A stretch of 22,571 nt of DNA, taken from positions 1 through 22,571 of the IMG/VR virus record IMGVR_UViG_3300028025_002703. One strand, given 5' to 3'. The notes beneath the pieces were generated by a model. That model was not told the DNA's origin. It was given only the letters and a program-made list of their open reading frames with translations, and made no database searches. The translations under genes were made by a program, and so were the position numbers. The stretch comes from a virus. Each line of letters opens with the position of its first letter. Position 1 is the first letter of the stretch. This document shows, in pieces, positions 13,201 through 19,753 of this stretch.

Positions 13201-13554
13201 ATGACTACGACCCCTCCAGACCGTGGCGGAGATTCACGCCGCATAGTAGCCGCAGGTAAACTAGGTCCAGATGCTGGACGTGGTCCTTGGGTTAACAGCT
13301 CAACAGAACACAACGCTGTTCGTATTTCTGGAACTTTAAAGTATGACCGTGATGCGCTTAGTCGTGGTGACGACCCAACAATGGGCGGTACTTACCCTAA
13401 TTCAGTAGTAAAAGCGGATTATATTGATTCAATGGATAAAAAAACTGGAGAGTCTAGAGGACGAGCTGTGTTATCTGACCCGTGGTCCAACCGTGCTCTT
13501 GTAGCTAAAGCTGGTCGTAAACGTCAAGGTAAAAGGAAAGATAAAAATGGCTAA
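13201..13554 (+). CDS. Hypothetical polar protein
   Basis: A 117-residue protein rich in Gly, Arg, Asp and Ser (RGGDSRRIVAAGKLG). The centre has possible beta strands (AVRISGTLKYDRDAL) and the tail is strongly basic (KAGRKRQGKRKDKNG), suggesting nucleic-acid contact. No domain recognised. It overlaps the next gene by 8 nt and supplies its ribosome-binding site (AAAGGAAAG). Confidence 0.72.
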   Translation: MTTTPPDRGGDSRRIVAAGKLGPDAGRGPWVNSSTEHNAVRISGTLKYDRDALSRGDDPTMGGTYPNSVVKADYIDSMDKKTGESRGRAVLSDPWSNRALVAKAGRKRQGKRKDKNG

Positions 13555-14143
13555 GAAAAAACCACAAGTAACTCGTTTAGACAACGTAACCGCTTCTAAG
13601 GTAGAAAGAAATGTAGCGCGTAAAAGCGATGCAGTAATTTCGCAAAAGAAAAAAGACGCCAGAGACGTTTCAGGGCTTGAAGGCATTCTTGCCGCAGATG
13701 TAAAAGCCGAAAAGGCCTCTAGACGTGCCGCTGATGCTGAATTATCTAGCCGTAAAATTCCTAATGATAAGTGGACAGGCCCTAAGACTGAAGACTTTCC
13801 AATCCCTACTGCTAGAGGTGGCGCAGCCCGTGGCATGCGTAACGCTGAGGGCGGCAAAGGAAACGTGTCTGATGAAGACCGCTACATGTCTCATGTCCTT
13901 GAACTTACCAACGCCCCTTCTCATAGAGTAGAAGCAGTTAAGTCTAAAATGTGGGGACATGTTCTAGGAAATACTTCCCAAGGAACAAAGCCTCGCGGAC
14001 TTCCAGTAGGAGCTGTGACTCCTTGCACTGGTGCTGGTTGCAGAAACACTATTCCTTTTGAAAAGGATCAAGATTACTGCGCTGGTGACAGTTGTGCTAC
14101 TACTTCATTAAGTGCGCCATCAGTATCCCGCCCAAGAGGATAA
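13547..14143 (+). CDS. Hypothetical basic protein with C-terminal Cys4 site
   Basis: A 198-residue protein. Residues 1-75 are Lys/Arg/Ala-rich and probably helical (KAEKASRRAADAELSSRK). The middle is Gly/Pro-rich. An ordered helical patch (YMSHVLELTNAPSHRVEAVK) lies at 113-132. Near the C-terminus C160-x4-C165-x12-C178-x4-C183 could bind one zinc ion. The highly basic N-terminus suggests DNA or RNA binding. It is the longest of the unknown run and its stop abuts the next start (TAAATG). Family not recognised. Confidence 0.75.
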   Translation: MAKKKPQVTRLDNVTASKVERNVARKSDAVISQKKKDARDVSGLEGILAADVKAEKASRRAADAELSSRKIPNDKWTGPKTEDFPIPTARGGAARGMRNAEGGKGNVSDEDRYMSHVLELTNAPSHRVEAVKSKMWGHVLGNTSQGTKPRGLPVGAVTPCTGAGCRNTIPFEKDQDYCAGDSCATTSLSAPSVSRPRG

Positions 14144-14356
14144 ATGGAAAAGAAACTGCCACCAGGCACGATGATTGGTAACCCAGCCCCACCTTCAGAC
14201 AAAGCTAAATCCCCTACAAGACGTATTCAATACGTTGCAGGGGATCCTAAATCACAGGCTACTTTAAAAAAGTATTTAGCTCAGGGCGCTAGTTTAACTA
14301 TTTACCCTGGTGGAGCATACGACGCCCCAATTACTCGTCGGAAGAAGTCTGATTAG
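14144..14356 (+). CDS. Hypothetical small protein, last of the unknown run
   Basis: A 70-residue protein. It has a Pro/Lys-rich start (MEKKLPPGTMIGNPAPPSDK) and a compact C-terminal segment with helix and strand (QATLKKYLAQGASLTIYPGG) ending ITRRKKSD. No cysteines or membrane segment. It ends 26 nt inside the 3' end of the convergent minus-strand gene at 14331, so the two transcripts overlap tail-to-tail with no terminator visible between them. Confidence 0.68.
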   Translation: MEKKLPPGTMIGNPAPPSDKAKSPTRRIQYVAGDPKSQATLKKYLAQGASLTIYPGGAYDAPITRRKKSD

Positions 14357-14537
14357 ATTTCTCGTCTTTATCCTCACGAAGTCTGATTGTGACTAAGTGG
14401 ATAAATGTAGTAATAAAGACGGCATAGCCCACAATAGTACGCGCGCTACCCTCCAATAATACCCATGCCACAAAGAAACCAAGCAATGTGTAGCCTTGGT
14501 TTAGTGACTCAATGAATGCATCCTTTAACCAGCGCAT
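14331..14537 (-). CDS. Small two-helix membrane protein (possible holin)
   Basis: A 68-residue protein. It has a short amphipathic N-terminus (MRWLKDAFIESLNQ), two predicted membrane helices (about 16-31, GYTLLGFFVAWVLLEG; about 33-52, IVGYAVFITTFIHLVTI) and a charged hydrophilic tail (LREDKDEKSNQTSSDE). This matches class II-like holins in size and layout, although short membrane proteins of this type have many roles. The start has AGGAGA overlapping the end of the upstream minus-strand gene, 1 nt away (TAATATG), so it is co-translated with the surface protein. The pairing suggests it helps place or anchor that protein, or acts as a holin away from the lysin. Confidence 0.72.
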   Translation of the reverse strand: MRWLKDAFIESLNQGYTLLGFFVAWVLLEGSARTIVGYAVFITTFIHLVTIRLREDKDEKSNQTSSDE

Positions 14538-14538
14538 A

Positions 14539-16272
14539 TTATCTCCTAATTAACTGGGCGGTAACTCCGCCAACAATAACTTGACCAACAAGAACAACGG
14601 CTACCGTGCCTTGCTGAGCCGTTTTACGTACATCCGCAGGTAAATCAGCACCTACGTTAGAAATAGCTTTAAGAGCTTTTCCTGGGTCTGTAAAGGCCGT
14701 TGCAAGAAGCTCTGCAGGGTCTTCAAATATTTCAATAGCATCTGCAATCTCAGCAGTTAAAACAACACCATTTTCCAAAGTAATTGGCTGATCTGGTGGC
14801 AAGTCCTCGTAATCCAAACCAGATGCCTCAAATACATCAGCAGGAATAGCGGTATCCTCGTAAGCGGTAACCAAAACATCGGATAAAAACTCTTTTTCAT
14901 CCTCAGTTAGACCCTCAGCGGAGTCAAAATTATCAAAAAGATTTGTTAATTCATCCTCAGTAATTTCCCCATCAGACAAAAATGCATCAATAACCTCAGC
15001 CGTATCTGCTGAAGAAATAGAGCCATCAGATAAAGCATCTTCCACTAATTCGGCTGTTTCAGCTTCAGAGGTTATGCTAGGCTCATCTACAGGAGGTTCA
15101 GATGGAGTTGGAATTGGATCCTCGGTTGGATCGGGAGTTGGATCAGGAGTTGGCTCCTGAGTTACTTCTTCTGGAGTCGAAGGCTCTGGCTCAGGAATTA
15201 AAGTTGGAGCTGGAGTGGGTTCTACAGGAGATGTCTCGGATTCTGAAGGGGTTGGAGTAGGTGAAACGGTTTCTGAAGGGCTTGGGGACGGCTCTGGTGT
15301 TGGTTCTGGGGATGTCGTTGGTTCAGGGCTTGGTGTTGGCTCTAGCGTGGGTGTGGGTGTTGGTTGCGGTGTCGGGGTGGGAGTAGGCTCTACAGGACAT
15401 GTGGAATTCCACATAATTACAGAACCATCCCAGCAAGTAATATCTGGTGGTGTTGGCGGGCATTGAGCGTCCCAACTAACTGAAGTGCCATCCCAGCATT
15501 CAATTGGTGGGGGCTGTTGAGGGCAAGTTTGGCTCCAAGTAACCCATGATCCATCCCAGCATTGCGTATCAGGCGGTACAGGTGGGCAAATTCCATTCCA
15601 GGCTACGGTAGACCCATCCCAGCATTGGCCTGGAGGAGGCTCTGGAGGGCACGTAGAGGTCAAAGGAATAACAGATCCATCCCAGCATGACTGCATTTCT
15701 ACAGGACGCCCACCATTAACGGTAAAGGCTTCAGATATGGTTACTACGTCTGTGTTAGGGGCAAATCGGATACCACGCCGTAAATCTGCAGGAATCCAGC
15801 CTGTAGTTTCTACAGTTCCTGACCATGAAGGATACCTGGCTATGTCTACAGTTAATTTAATTTCAGTTATTGCTCCAGTTGATTGTGGGTAAGGGCGTAC
15901 TTTCCAAAGCACACAAAAACCTGTATCGTTAACGCCGTAACTTAAACTAGTACCTTCACCAAAAGTTACCCAGTCGTATCCAGCAAGGGAAATAGACGGG
16001 GTATTGGGATAAGAGCTAAAGTTAGCGTCAGGAGTACCAAAAGTAAGGGTTCCATTAGTGGTTACATACGTGATGTCATACGTAGTATCGCCCAAGGGCA
16101 ATGAAAATGGCAAAGCCATCTGATGTGCAGTGTCGTCTTCACCAGTCCAGGAATAAGTATTACAAGGCGCATCAACTACTGCTGAGGCAGTTGGCGTAAT
16201 TAGAAGTGGTGCTGCGAATAAAAAGACGGCAAGAATTAGCCTTTTAAACAATTTTGCTCTCCCAAGCGACAT
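14539..16272 (-). CDS. Secreted, stalked surface protein with CWDG repeats and C-terminal membrane anchor
   Basis: A 577-residue protein in clear blocks. Residues 1-31 are a Sec signal peptide (RAKLFKR, hydrophobic core, ending TASA). Residues 32-190 are beta-rich with two Cys ([11 protein letters not shown]), resembling nidogen-like surface modules. Residues 196-300 are five exact 21-residue repeats starting CWDG, each with C-x11-C. Residues 295-398 are a Pro/Thr/Glu/Ser stalk, and 402-470 are acidic helix pairs (SDGSI, SDGEI) that look calcium-binding-like. Residues 555-573 are a hydrophobic span followed by RR. ATG 16272 is chosen because it starts the signal peptide; an in-frame upstream extension to 16323 would precede it. 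It is likely displayed on the host envelope. A virion fibre is the alternative, but a signal peptide argues against it. Confidence 0.82.
   Translation of the reverse strand: MSLGRAKLFKRLILAVFLFAAPLLITPTASAVVDAPCNTYSWTGEDDTAHQMALPFSLPLGDTTYDITYVTTNGTLTFGTPDANFSSYPNTPSISLAGYDWVTFGEGTSLSYGVNDTGFCVLWKVRPYPQSTGAITEIKLTVDIARYPSWSGTVETTGWIPADLRRGIRFAPNTDVVTISEAFTVNGGRPVEMQSCWDGSVIPLTSTCPPEPPPGQCWDGSTVAWNGICPPVPPDTQCWDGSWVTWSQTCPQQPPPIECWDGTSVSWDAQCPPTPPDITCWDGSVIMWNSTCPVEPTPTPTPQPTPTPTLEPTPSPEPTTSPEPTPEPSPSPSETVSPTPTPSESETSPVEPTPAPTLIPEPEPSTPEEVTQEPTPDPTPDPTEDPIPTPSEPPVDEPSITSEAETAELVEDALSDGSISSADTAEVIDAFLSDGEITEDELTNLFDNFDSAEGLTEDEKEFLSDVLVTAYEDTAIPADVFEASGLDYEDLPPDQPITLENGVVLTAEIADAIEIFEDPAELLATAFTDPGKALKAISNVGADLPADVRKTAQQGTVAVVLVGQVIVGGVTAQLIRR
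15373..15687 (-). repeat. Five in-frame 63-bp repeats encoding CWDG modules
   Basis: Codons for CWDG begin at residues 196, 217, 238, 259 and 280 of the minus-strand surface protein, exactly 63 bp apart. Each unit reads Cys-Trp-Asp-Gly-Ser/Thr, a Trp in most units, then Cys-Pro and a Pro-rich link. On the plus strand the units show as repeats of ATCCCAGCA. The regular period suggests expansion by slippage or recombination. Confidence 0.9.
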
Positions 16273-16326
16273 ATCTATTTTTGCATAGTTGTGGTAAAAT
16301 TTCAGGATGAGCACTAGGAGCACAAT
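16273..16326. promoter_or_regulatory. Divergent promoter region between the minus-strand cassette and the gene at 16327
   Basis: This 54-bp gap is the only divergent junction in the window. Facing right, TGGTAAAAT (16292-16300) is an extended -10 element, with AGGAG (16316-16320) upstream of ATG 16327. Facing left, TATGCA on the minus strand (about 16281-16286) is a possible -10 leading to a nearly leaderless start at 16272. Neither has a good -35 box. Being shared, the region could switch between the two transcription directions. Confidence 0.45.
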
Positions 16327-16869
16327 ATGGCTGTAGATTTATCGAAGTTAGTCAAAGACAATAATGAAAACGAACAAGAGCCATACTTTAGACTGCTCGT
16401 GTGTCACACGTGCAAAACAATTGATGAGCTCCCACCTAAAGAAGGTGACCCAGGCGATATTCTTTTTAACTTAACTGTTGAACGTCACGGCGAGTCACAC
16501 ACTGGACGGCTATGGAATGTTCCAGCAGTTCTTTGGATGTCAAAATCAGGTAAAGACGACATTATTAAACAGTTAACCGAAGGGTCAACTGGCCTTGATG
16601 CGTTTGGCACGAATTTTTATAACACTAGAATGCAATTTGCTGAAGACGCTATGACCTGCTACTCAGAGCATAACCGTCCTAAAGGACAATGCCCAGATTA
16701 TAAGTCTGAAAAGAAGCGCCTAAAGCCAAAGACTGATTCTGACCGTAAACAGGCTGGATTGGGTAATTATGATTCAGCAGGGGGCCCAAAAGTCTATTTA
16801 TGCGATTTTTGCCCAGTTAAATCATTTAATATGACCAAGCATAATGAACAAAAAGGCCTCTACAAGTAG
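16327..16869 (+). CDS. Hypothetical zinc-binding protein
   Basis: A 180-residue protein. Cys pairs occur at 26/29 (CHTC), 111 and 122 (C-x10-C), and 159/162 followed by H172 ([15 protein letters not shown]), giving two likely metal sites. The central part (45-100) is mixed alpha/beta with a conserved-looking W63 and W70. A charged linker ([14 protein letters not shown]) precedes the C-terminal finger. The start has AGGAG upstream and a probable extended -10 promoter. The layout resembles actinophage proteins of unknown function. The role could be nucleic-acid binding. Confidence 0.76.
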   Translation: MAVDLSKLVKDNNENEQEPYFRLLVCHTCKTIDELPPKEGDPGDILFNLTVERHGESHTGRLWNVPAVLWMSKSGKDDIIKQLTEGSTGLDAFGTNFYNTRMQFAEDAMTCYSEHNRPKGQCPDYKSEKKRLKPKTDSDRKQAGLGNYDSAGGPKVYLCDFCPVKSFNMTKHNEQKGLYK

Positions 16870-16912
16870 TAGAATAAGGTTATACGCCTACCGACACCCA
16901 GGGGTGACTGCC

Positions 16913-17113
16913 ATGTACATAGAGATGATCTGTTCTTGCACAGCGTCTATAAGTGTTGACATGGATAAAGGTAAAGAAGACGCGGCGTGGTTACTTGCCG
17001 CTAGATTTTCATCAGCCCACGTAGCTTGCGGATTCATAAGCCCTTTATTAGAAGAGACCCCAACTACTACAAAGCGTTTTGATATTAAAACTACCCCAGA
17101 CCAGGACGCTTAA
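16913..17113 (+). CDS. Hypothetical small protein
   Basis: A 66-residue protein, mixed alpha/beta, with two Cys near the start (MICSC) and one later (HVACGF). The acidic helix DMDKGKEDAAWLLAARFSSA is followed by a Thr/Lys-rich tail. ATG 16913 is chosen because AGGGGTG lies 7-13 nt upstream; an in-frame ATG at 16844 would overlap the preceding gene and has no ribosome-binding site. Its TAA overlaps the next ATG (TAATG), so it is coupled to the nucleotidyltransferase-like gene and may be its partner. No family recognised. Confidence 0.65.
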   Translation: MYIEMICSCTASISVDMDKGKEDAAWLLAARFSSAHVACGFISPLLEETPTTTKRFDIKTTPDQDA

Positions 17114-18036
17114 TGAATTATTATGAGACTTTGCAGTCTTATGCTGAAAACGTAGAAATTGCACCAACTGATACTTCTTACTTCAGCAAACCAAGTGCGG
17201 GGCTAGACCCACGACTATTTAGAGACGGTAAGTTACTGTCTAATGTACGGGATGCAATTCTAGTATTGTTACATAATCATTTACGGCTTGGGTACTACGA
17301 GCCTGAGTCCTGGGCTCATGCATACCTAACAGGTTCTGGCGTTTCATACACTTGGGCTGCCCACAGAGATCCAGGCGATCTAGATTGTTTAGTGGCAATT
17401 AATTACGTTGCTTTCCGCCAGGCTAATCAAGAATACAAGGGATGGTCCGACAGAGAAATTGCGTCTGAGATTACCCAAGGATTCCGAAATGAATTACAGC
17501 CTAGAACTGAAAATTTTATGGGCGAATTTGAGTTAACTTTTTACGCTAACTTAAACCCAGACATTAAAGAGATGCGCCCTTACGCCGCTTACTCTGTTAC
17601 GCAAAATACTTGGGTAGTACCGCCAACAGAACAAGAAGCCCCAAATAATCCAGCATGGGAATTAGCAGTAACCCAAGATTCTTCAAAAGCAGCCGAGATT
17701 ATTAAACGGTATGCCTCGGCCTTAGAACAAATTACAAATGCTAAAAATGACGCAATGAGAATAAATGCTGAGCACGCATTAGCCACGGCAGTGCAACAAG
17801 GTTCAGCGTTATTTGATGTGATTCACGAAGACAGAAGCTCCGCATTTACGCCAGGTGGCGCAGGTTATTATGACTTTGCTAATTACAGGTGGCAATCAGG
17901 CAAAAAATCTGGCGTAATACAAGCCATGCGAAAGTTAAAAGATATCCATAAAGAAGCCGAGTCCCGTTTTTCTACTGAGACTTATGGTGTAGAATTACCA
18001 GACGTTAGTACATTAATTAGAAGGGCTCAGAGATGA
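17113..18036 (+). CDS. Putative nucleotidyltransferase
   Basis: A 307-residue protein. LTGSGVSYTW (72-81) followed by DPGDLDCLVAINY (86-98) is the GS...DxD signature of the DNA polymerase beta-like nucleotidyltransferase superfamily (D89, D91), with a likely third acidic residue in GEFELTFYAN (E138/E140). The C-terminal half is helical (RYASALEQITNAKNDAMR), which in the family often holds or caps the substrate. It might add nucleotides to RNA, protein or a small molecule; the substrate is not evident. It starts by TAATG overlap with the gene at 16913 and ends by ATGA overlap with the next, so the three are a unit. Confidence 0.65.
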   Translation: MNYYETLQSYAENVEIAPTDTSYFSKPSAGLDPRLFRDGKLLSNVRDAILVLLHNHLRLGYYEPESWAHAYLTGSGVSYTWAAHRDPGDLDCLVAINYVAFRQANQEYKGWSDREIASEITQGFRNELQPRTENFMGEFELTFYANLNPDIKEMRPYAAYSVTQNTWVVPPTEQEAPNNPAWELAVTQDSSKAAEIIKRYASALEQITNAKNDAMRINAEHALATAVQQGSALFDVIHEDRSSAFTPGGAGYYDFANYRWQSGKKSGVIQAMRKLKDIHKEAESRFSTETYGVELPDVSTLIRRAQR

Positions 18037-18425
18037 CTGTAGAATACGTATCGTGGAAAGCTGGAGATCCAAAGATCAAACCATCCCCGCAAACCATTCG
18101 TCCAAAAGTATGGACACAACTAGACTTTGGTGCACAAGATTCAATTGTTCCTAAGAACACTGGTCATGCTAACTGGGCTTTTTACGTTAATGTAAAAGAA
18201 CTTGGCGGAGCTAAGGATATGAAGATTCGATTTACCCGCGACATCGGAACTAAAGACGCAGATTTCACAGGTCAGCGTATGCTTGATTTAGAACTAGACA
18301 ACATTCATTCTGGTACTTGGTTTTTTAAGGCTAACAAAGGTCAGCCAGTAGGCCTTGAGGTTTACCACGCAGGCGCAACAGACATGGTGATTGTTACCCG
18401 CGAATTTAAGTTGTGGATTCCTTAA
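18033..18425 (+). CDS. Hypothetical beta-rich protein
   Basis: A 130-residue protein that alternates hydrophobic and polar residues in a pattern of beta strands (WAFYVNVKEL, KDMKIRFTRD, LEVYHAG, MVIVTREFKLWIP). It is probably a single beta-sandwich. No cysteines, signal peptide or catalytic motif. It overlaps the nucleotidyltransferase-like gene by ATGA. Such domains are common in carbohydrate-binding or minor tail proteins, and the glycosyltransferase downstream could fit a sugar-related role; this is weak inference. Confidence 0.72.
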   Translation: MTVEYVSWKAGDPKIKPSPQTIRPKVWTQLDFGAQDSIVPKNTGHANWAFYVNVKELGGAKDMKIRFTRDIGTKDADFTGQRMLDLELDNIHSGTWFFKANKGQPVGLEVYHAGATDMVIVTREFKLWIP

Positions 18426-18468
18426 TTTGTGATAGGTTGTACTAACCACTTTTAATACGGAGCGATAA

Positions 18469-19185
18469 ATGAAAGCAAAAGACACTGTAGCAATTGGCTG
18501 GGCACACGGCGGTACTATTGATACCGAGTTTGGCCTCAGTATGATGGAAATTGTAAAGCAAAAAGCTTCTCGCGTAGACACCTTTTTTTGCGTAGAAGGT
18601 TTAGGTTTACTAGCCAAAAGTCGCAATATCCTAGTTAAACACTTTTTAGACAACACTAAAGCCGATTGGTTACTAATGTTGGATTCAGATGAACGCATTT
18701 CTGTAGCCACTTTTGATTTATTATGTGCAACCGCTGACCAGGTTAATAAGCCCGTTGTAGCAGGTCTATACTTTGCAGCCTTGTGGGACGGACCTAGCTT
18801 ACGCCCAGTACCCCTAATTTTTACAATAGACGAGCAAAATGGATTAAACCCTTGGGATAACTATCCTAAAGATCAAGTTGTAGAAGTTAAAGCCGCAGGT
18901 ACAGGCTGCCTATTAATGCACCGCAGTGCGTTAAAAAAGATTCGTGACGGTCATGACGAGAATAACCAAGATTGGTGCTGGTTCCAAGATGGCCCGATTG
19001 GCGGTAACAAGTGGTTATCCGAAGATTTGTCGTTTTGCGCTAAATTAGGTCAATTTAATATTCCAATGCACGCGCATACGGGCGCAATATTACAACATCG
19101 AAAGCCAATGTGGGTAGACGAACCGCATTACAACGCATGGGCCTCCCAAAACGAGGCTGGTGCAGGGTTGGATGCCCTGCGATGA
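18469..19185 (+). CDS. GT-A fold glycosyltransferase
   Basis: A 238-residue protein. The N-terminal nucleotide-sugar-binding half contains the DSD metal motif at D72-S-D74 (LLMLDSDERI). An acceptor region with GTGCLLMHRSALKKI (144-158) and the catalytic-type SEDLSF (184-189) follow, and a histidine block HAHTGAILQH (201-210) ends the catalytic part. This order is shared by family 2-like phage glycosyltransferases. Targets may be phage DNA bases, virion proteins or the host wall; none is proved. GGAG precedes ATG 18469, and the 43-nt leader holds a small inverted repeat (GGTT/AACC). Confidence 0.8.
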   Translation: MKAKDTVAIGWAHGGTIDTEFGLSMMEIVKQKASRVDTFFCVEGLGLLAKSRNILVKHFLDNTKADWLLMLDSDERISVATFDLLCATADQVNKPVVAGLYFAALWDGPSLRPVPLIFTIDEQNGLNPWDNYPKDQVVEVKAAGTGCLLMHRSALKKIRDGHDENNQDWCWFQDGPIGGNKWLSEDLSFCAKLGQFNIPMHAHTGAILQHRKPMWVDEPHYNAWASQNEAGAGLDALR

Positions 19186-19307
19186 CCGCTGAATACGAAG
19201 GTGAATACGAAGACGCTTGGGTTGTTTGCAGTAAGTGCAATGAACTAGTGGTGTCTGTAAAATATACCCCAGGTTCAGGAAGCGTGTGCAAGAAATGTCC
19301 ATCTTAA
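19182..19307 (+). CDS. 41-residue zinc-ribbon protein
   Basis: A very short gene starting inside the stop of the glycosyltransferase gene (ATGA, 19182-19185). C16-x2-C19 (CSKC) and C36-x2-C39 (CKKC) make a minimal zinc ribbon with beta strands between (LVVSVKYTP). The N-terminus is acidic (EYEGEYED). It overlaps the next gene by 13 nt. The tight coupling argues that it is real despite its size. A longer in-frame reading from 19110 would lie inside the glycosyltransferase gene. Confidence 0.7.
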   Translation: MTAEYEGEYEDAWVVCSKCNELVVSVKYTPGSGSVCKKCPS

Positions 19308-19753
19308 TATTTGCAGACGACGTTATTCGTAACCCCCGAGATCAATCGCCAATTACCCCAGGGATTGCACTATACAAGTCTTTAAACGAGACTAATAGGG
19401 TTTTAGTTATTGCTGAAGATCGCGAAAAAACTGAAATTTGGATGAAAACGCATAATATTGCAAAACGCCTTGATGATATTGTTCAAATTGTAGACGACCC
19501 TGCTCGTGACCCAAAGTTATCCACAATCGATTTTATACGAAGCAAGACAAAGATCACCGCAGTGGTCACCGCTGATTCAGATTTGACTAAACAATTATTA
19601 GAACTGGGTATAACGGTATTAGTTTTCCTAAACCCTAAATACGCTAGGCCCGAATTCAGGCCCGATGGGCGTGAAGGCGTAAAGAGCTGGGAAGCCATTG
19701 TAGAAGAGCTTGACAAGCAACAAGGCCTATATTCAGAAGATCCACGCCTGTGA
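19295..19753 (+). CDS. Possible HAD-like protein
   Basis: A 152-residue alpha/beta protein. It opens with a strand ending in two acidic residues (MSILIFADDVI), then a helix and strand (RVLVIAED), a helix (EKTEIWMKTHNI) and later VVTADSDLTKQLLELG before a strand ITVLVFLNP. This order resembles compact HAD-superfamily hydrolases, but the DxDx(T/V) motif is imperfect (ADDVI), so activity is doubtful. The start is either ATG 19295 or GTG 19286; AGGAAG at 19277-19282 could serve either. It overlaps the downstream gene by a GTGA junction. Confidence 0.6.
   Translation: MSILIFADDVIRNPRDQSPITPGIALYKSLNETNRVLVIAEDREKTEIWMKTHNIAKRLDDIVQIVDDPARDPKLSTIDFIRSKTKITAVVTADSDLTKQLLELGITVLVFLNPKYARPEFRPDGREGVKSWEAIVEELDKQQGLYSEDPRL

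Noticed and set aside
13471-13857. 128-codon minus-strand reading frame
   Set aside because: It lies entirely opposite two well-supported, overlapping plus-strand genes and has no ribosome-binding site or recognisable protein features.
15215-15466. Plus-strand Gly/Val/Ser-rich reading frame opposite the surface protein
   Set aside because: It is the low-complexity antisense of the Pro/Thr-rich stalk codons and has no ribosome-binding site.
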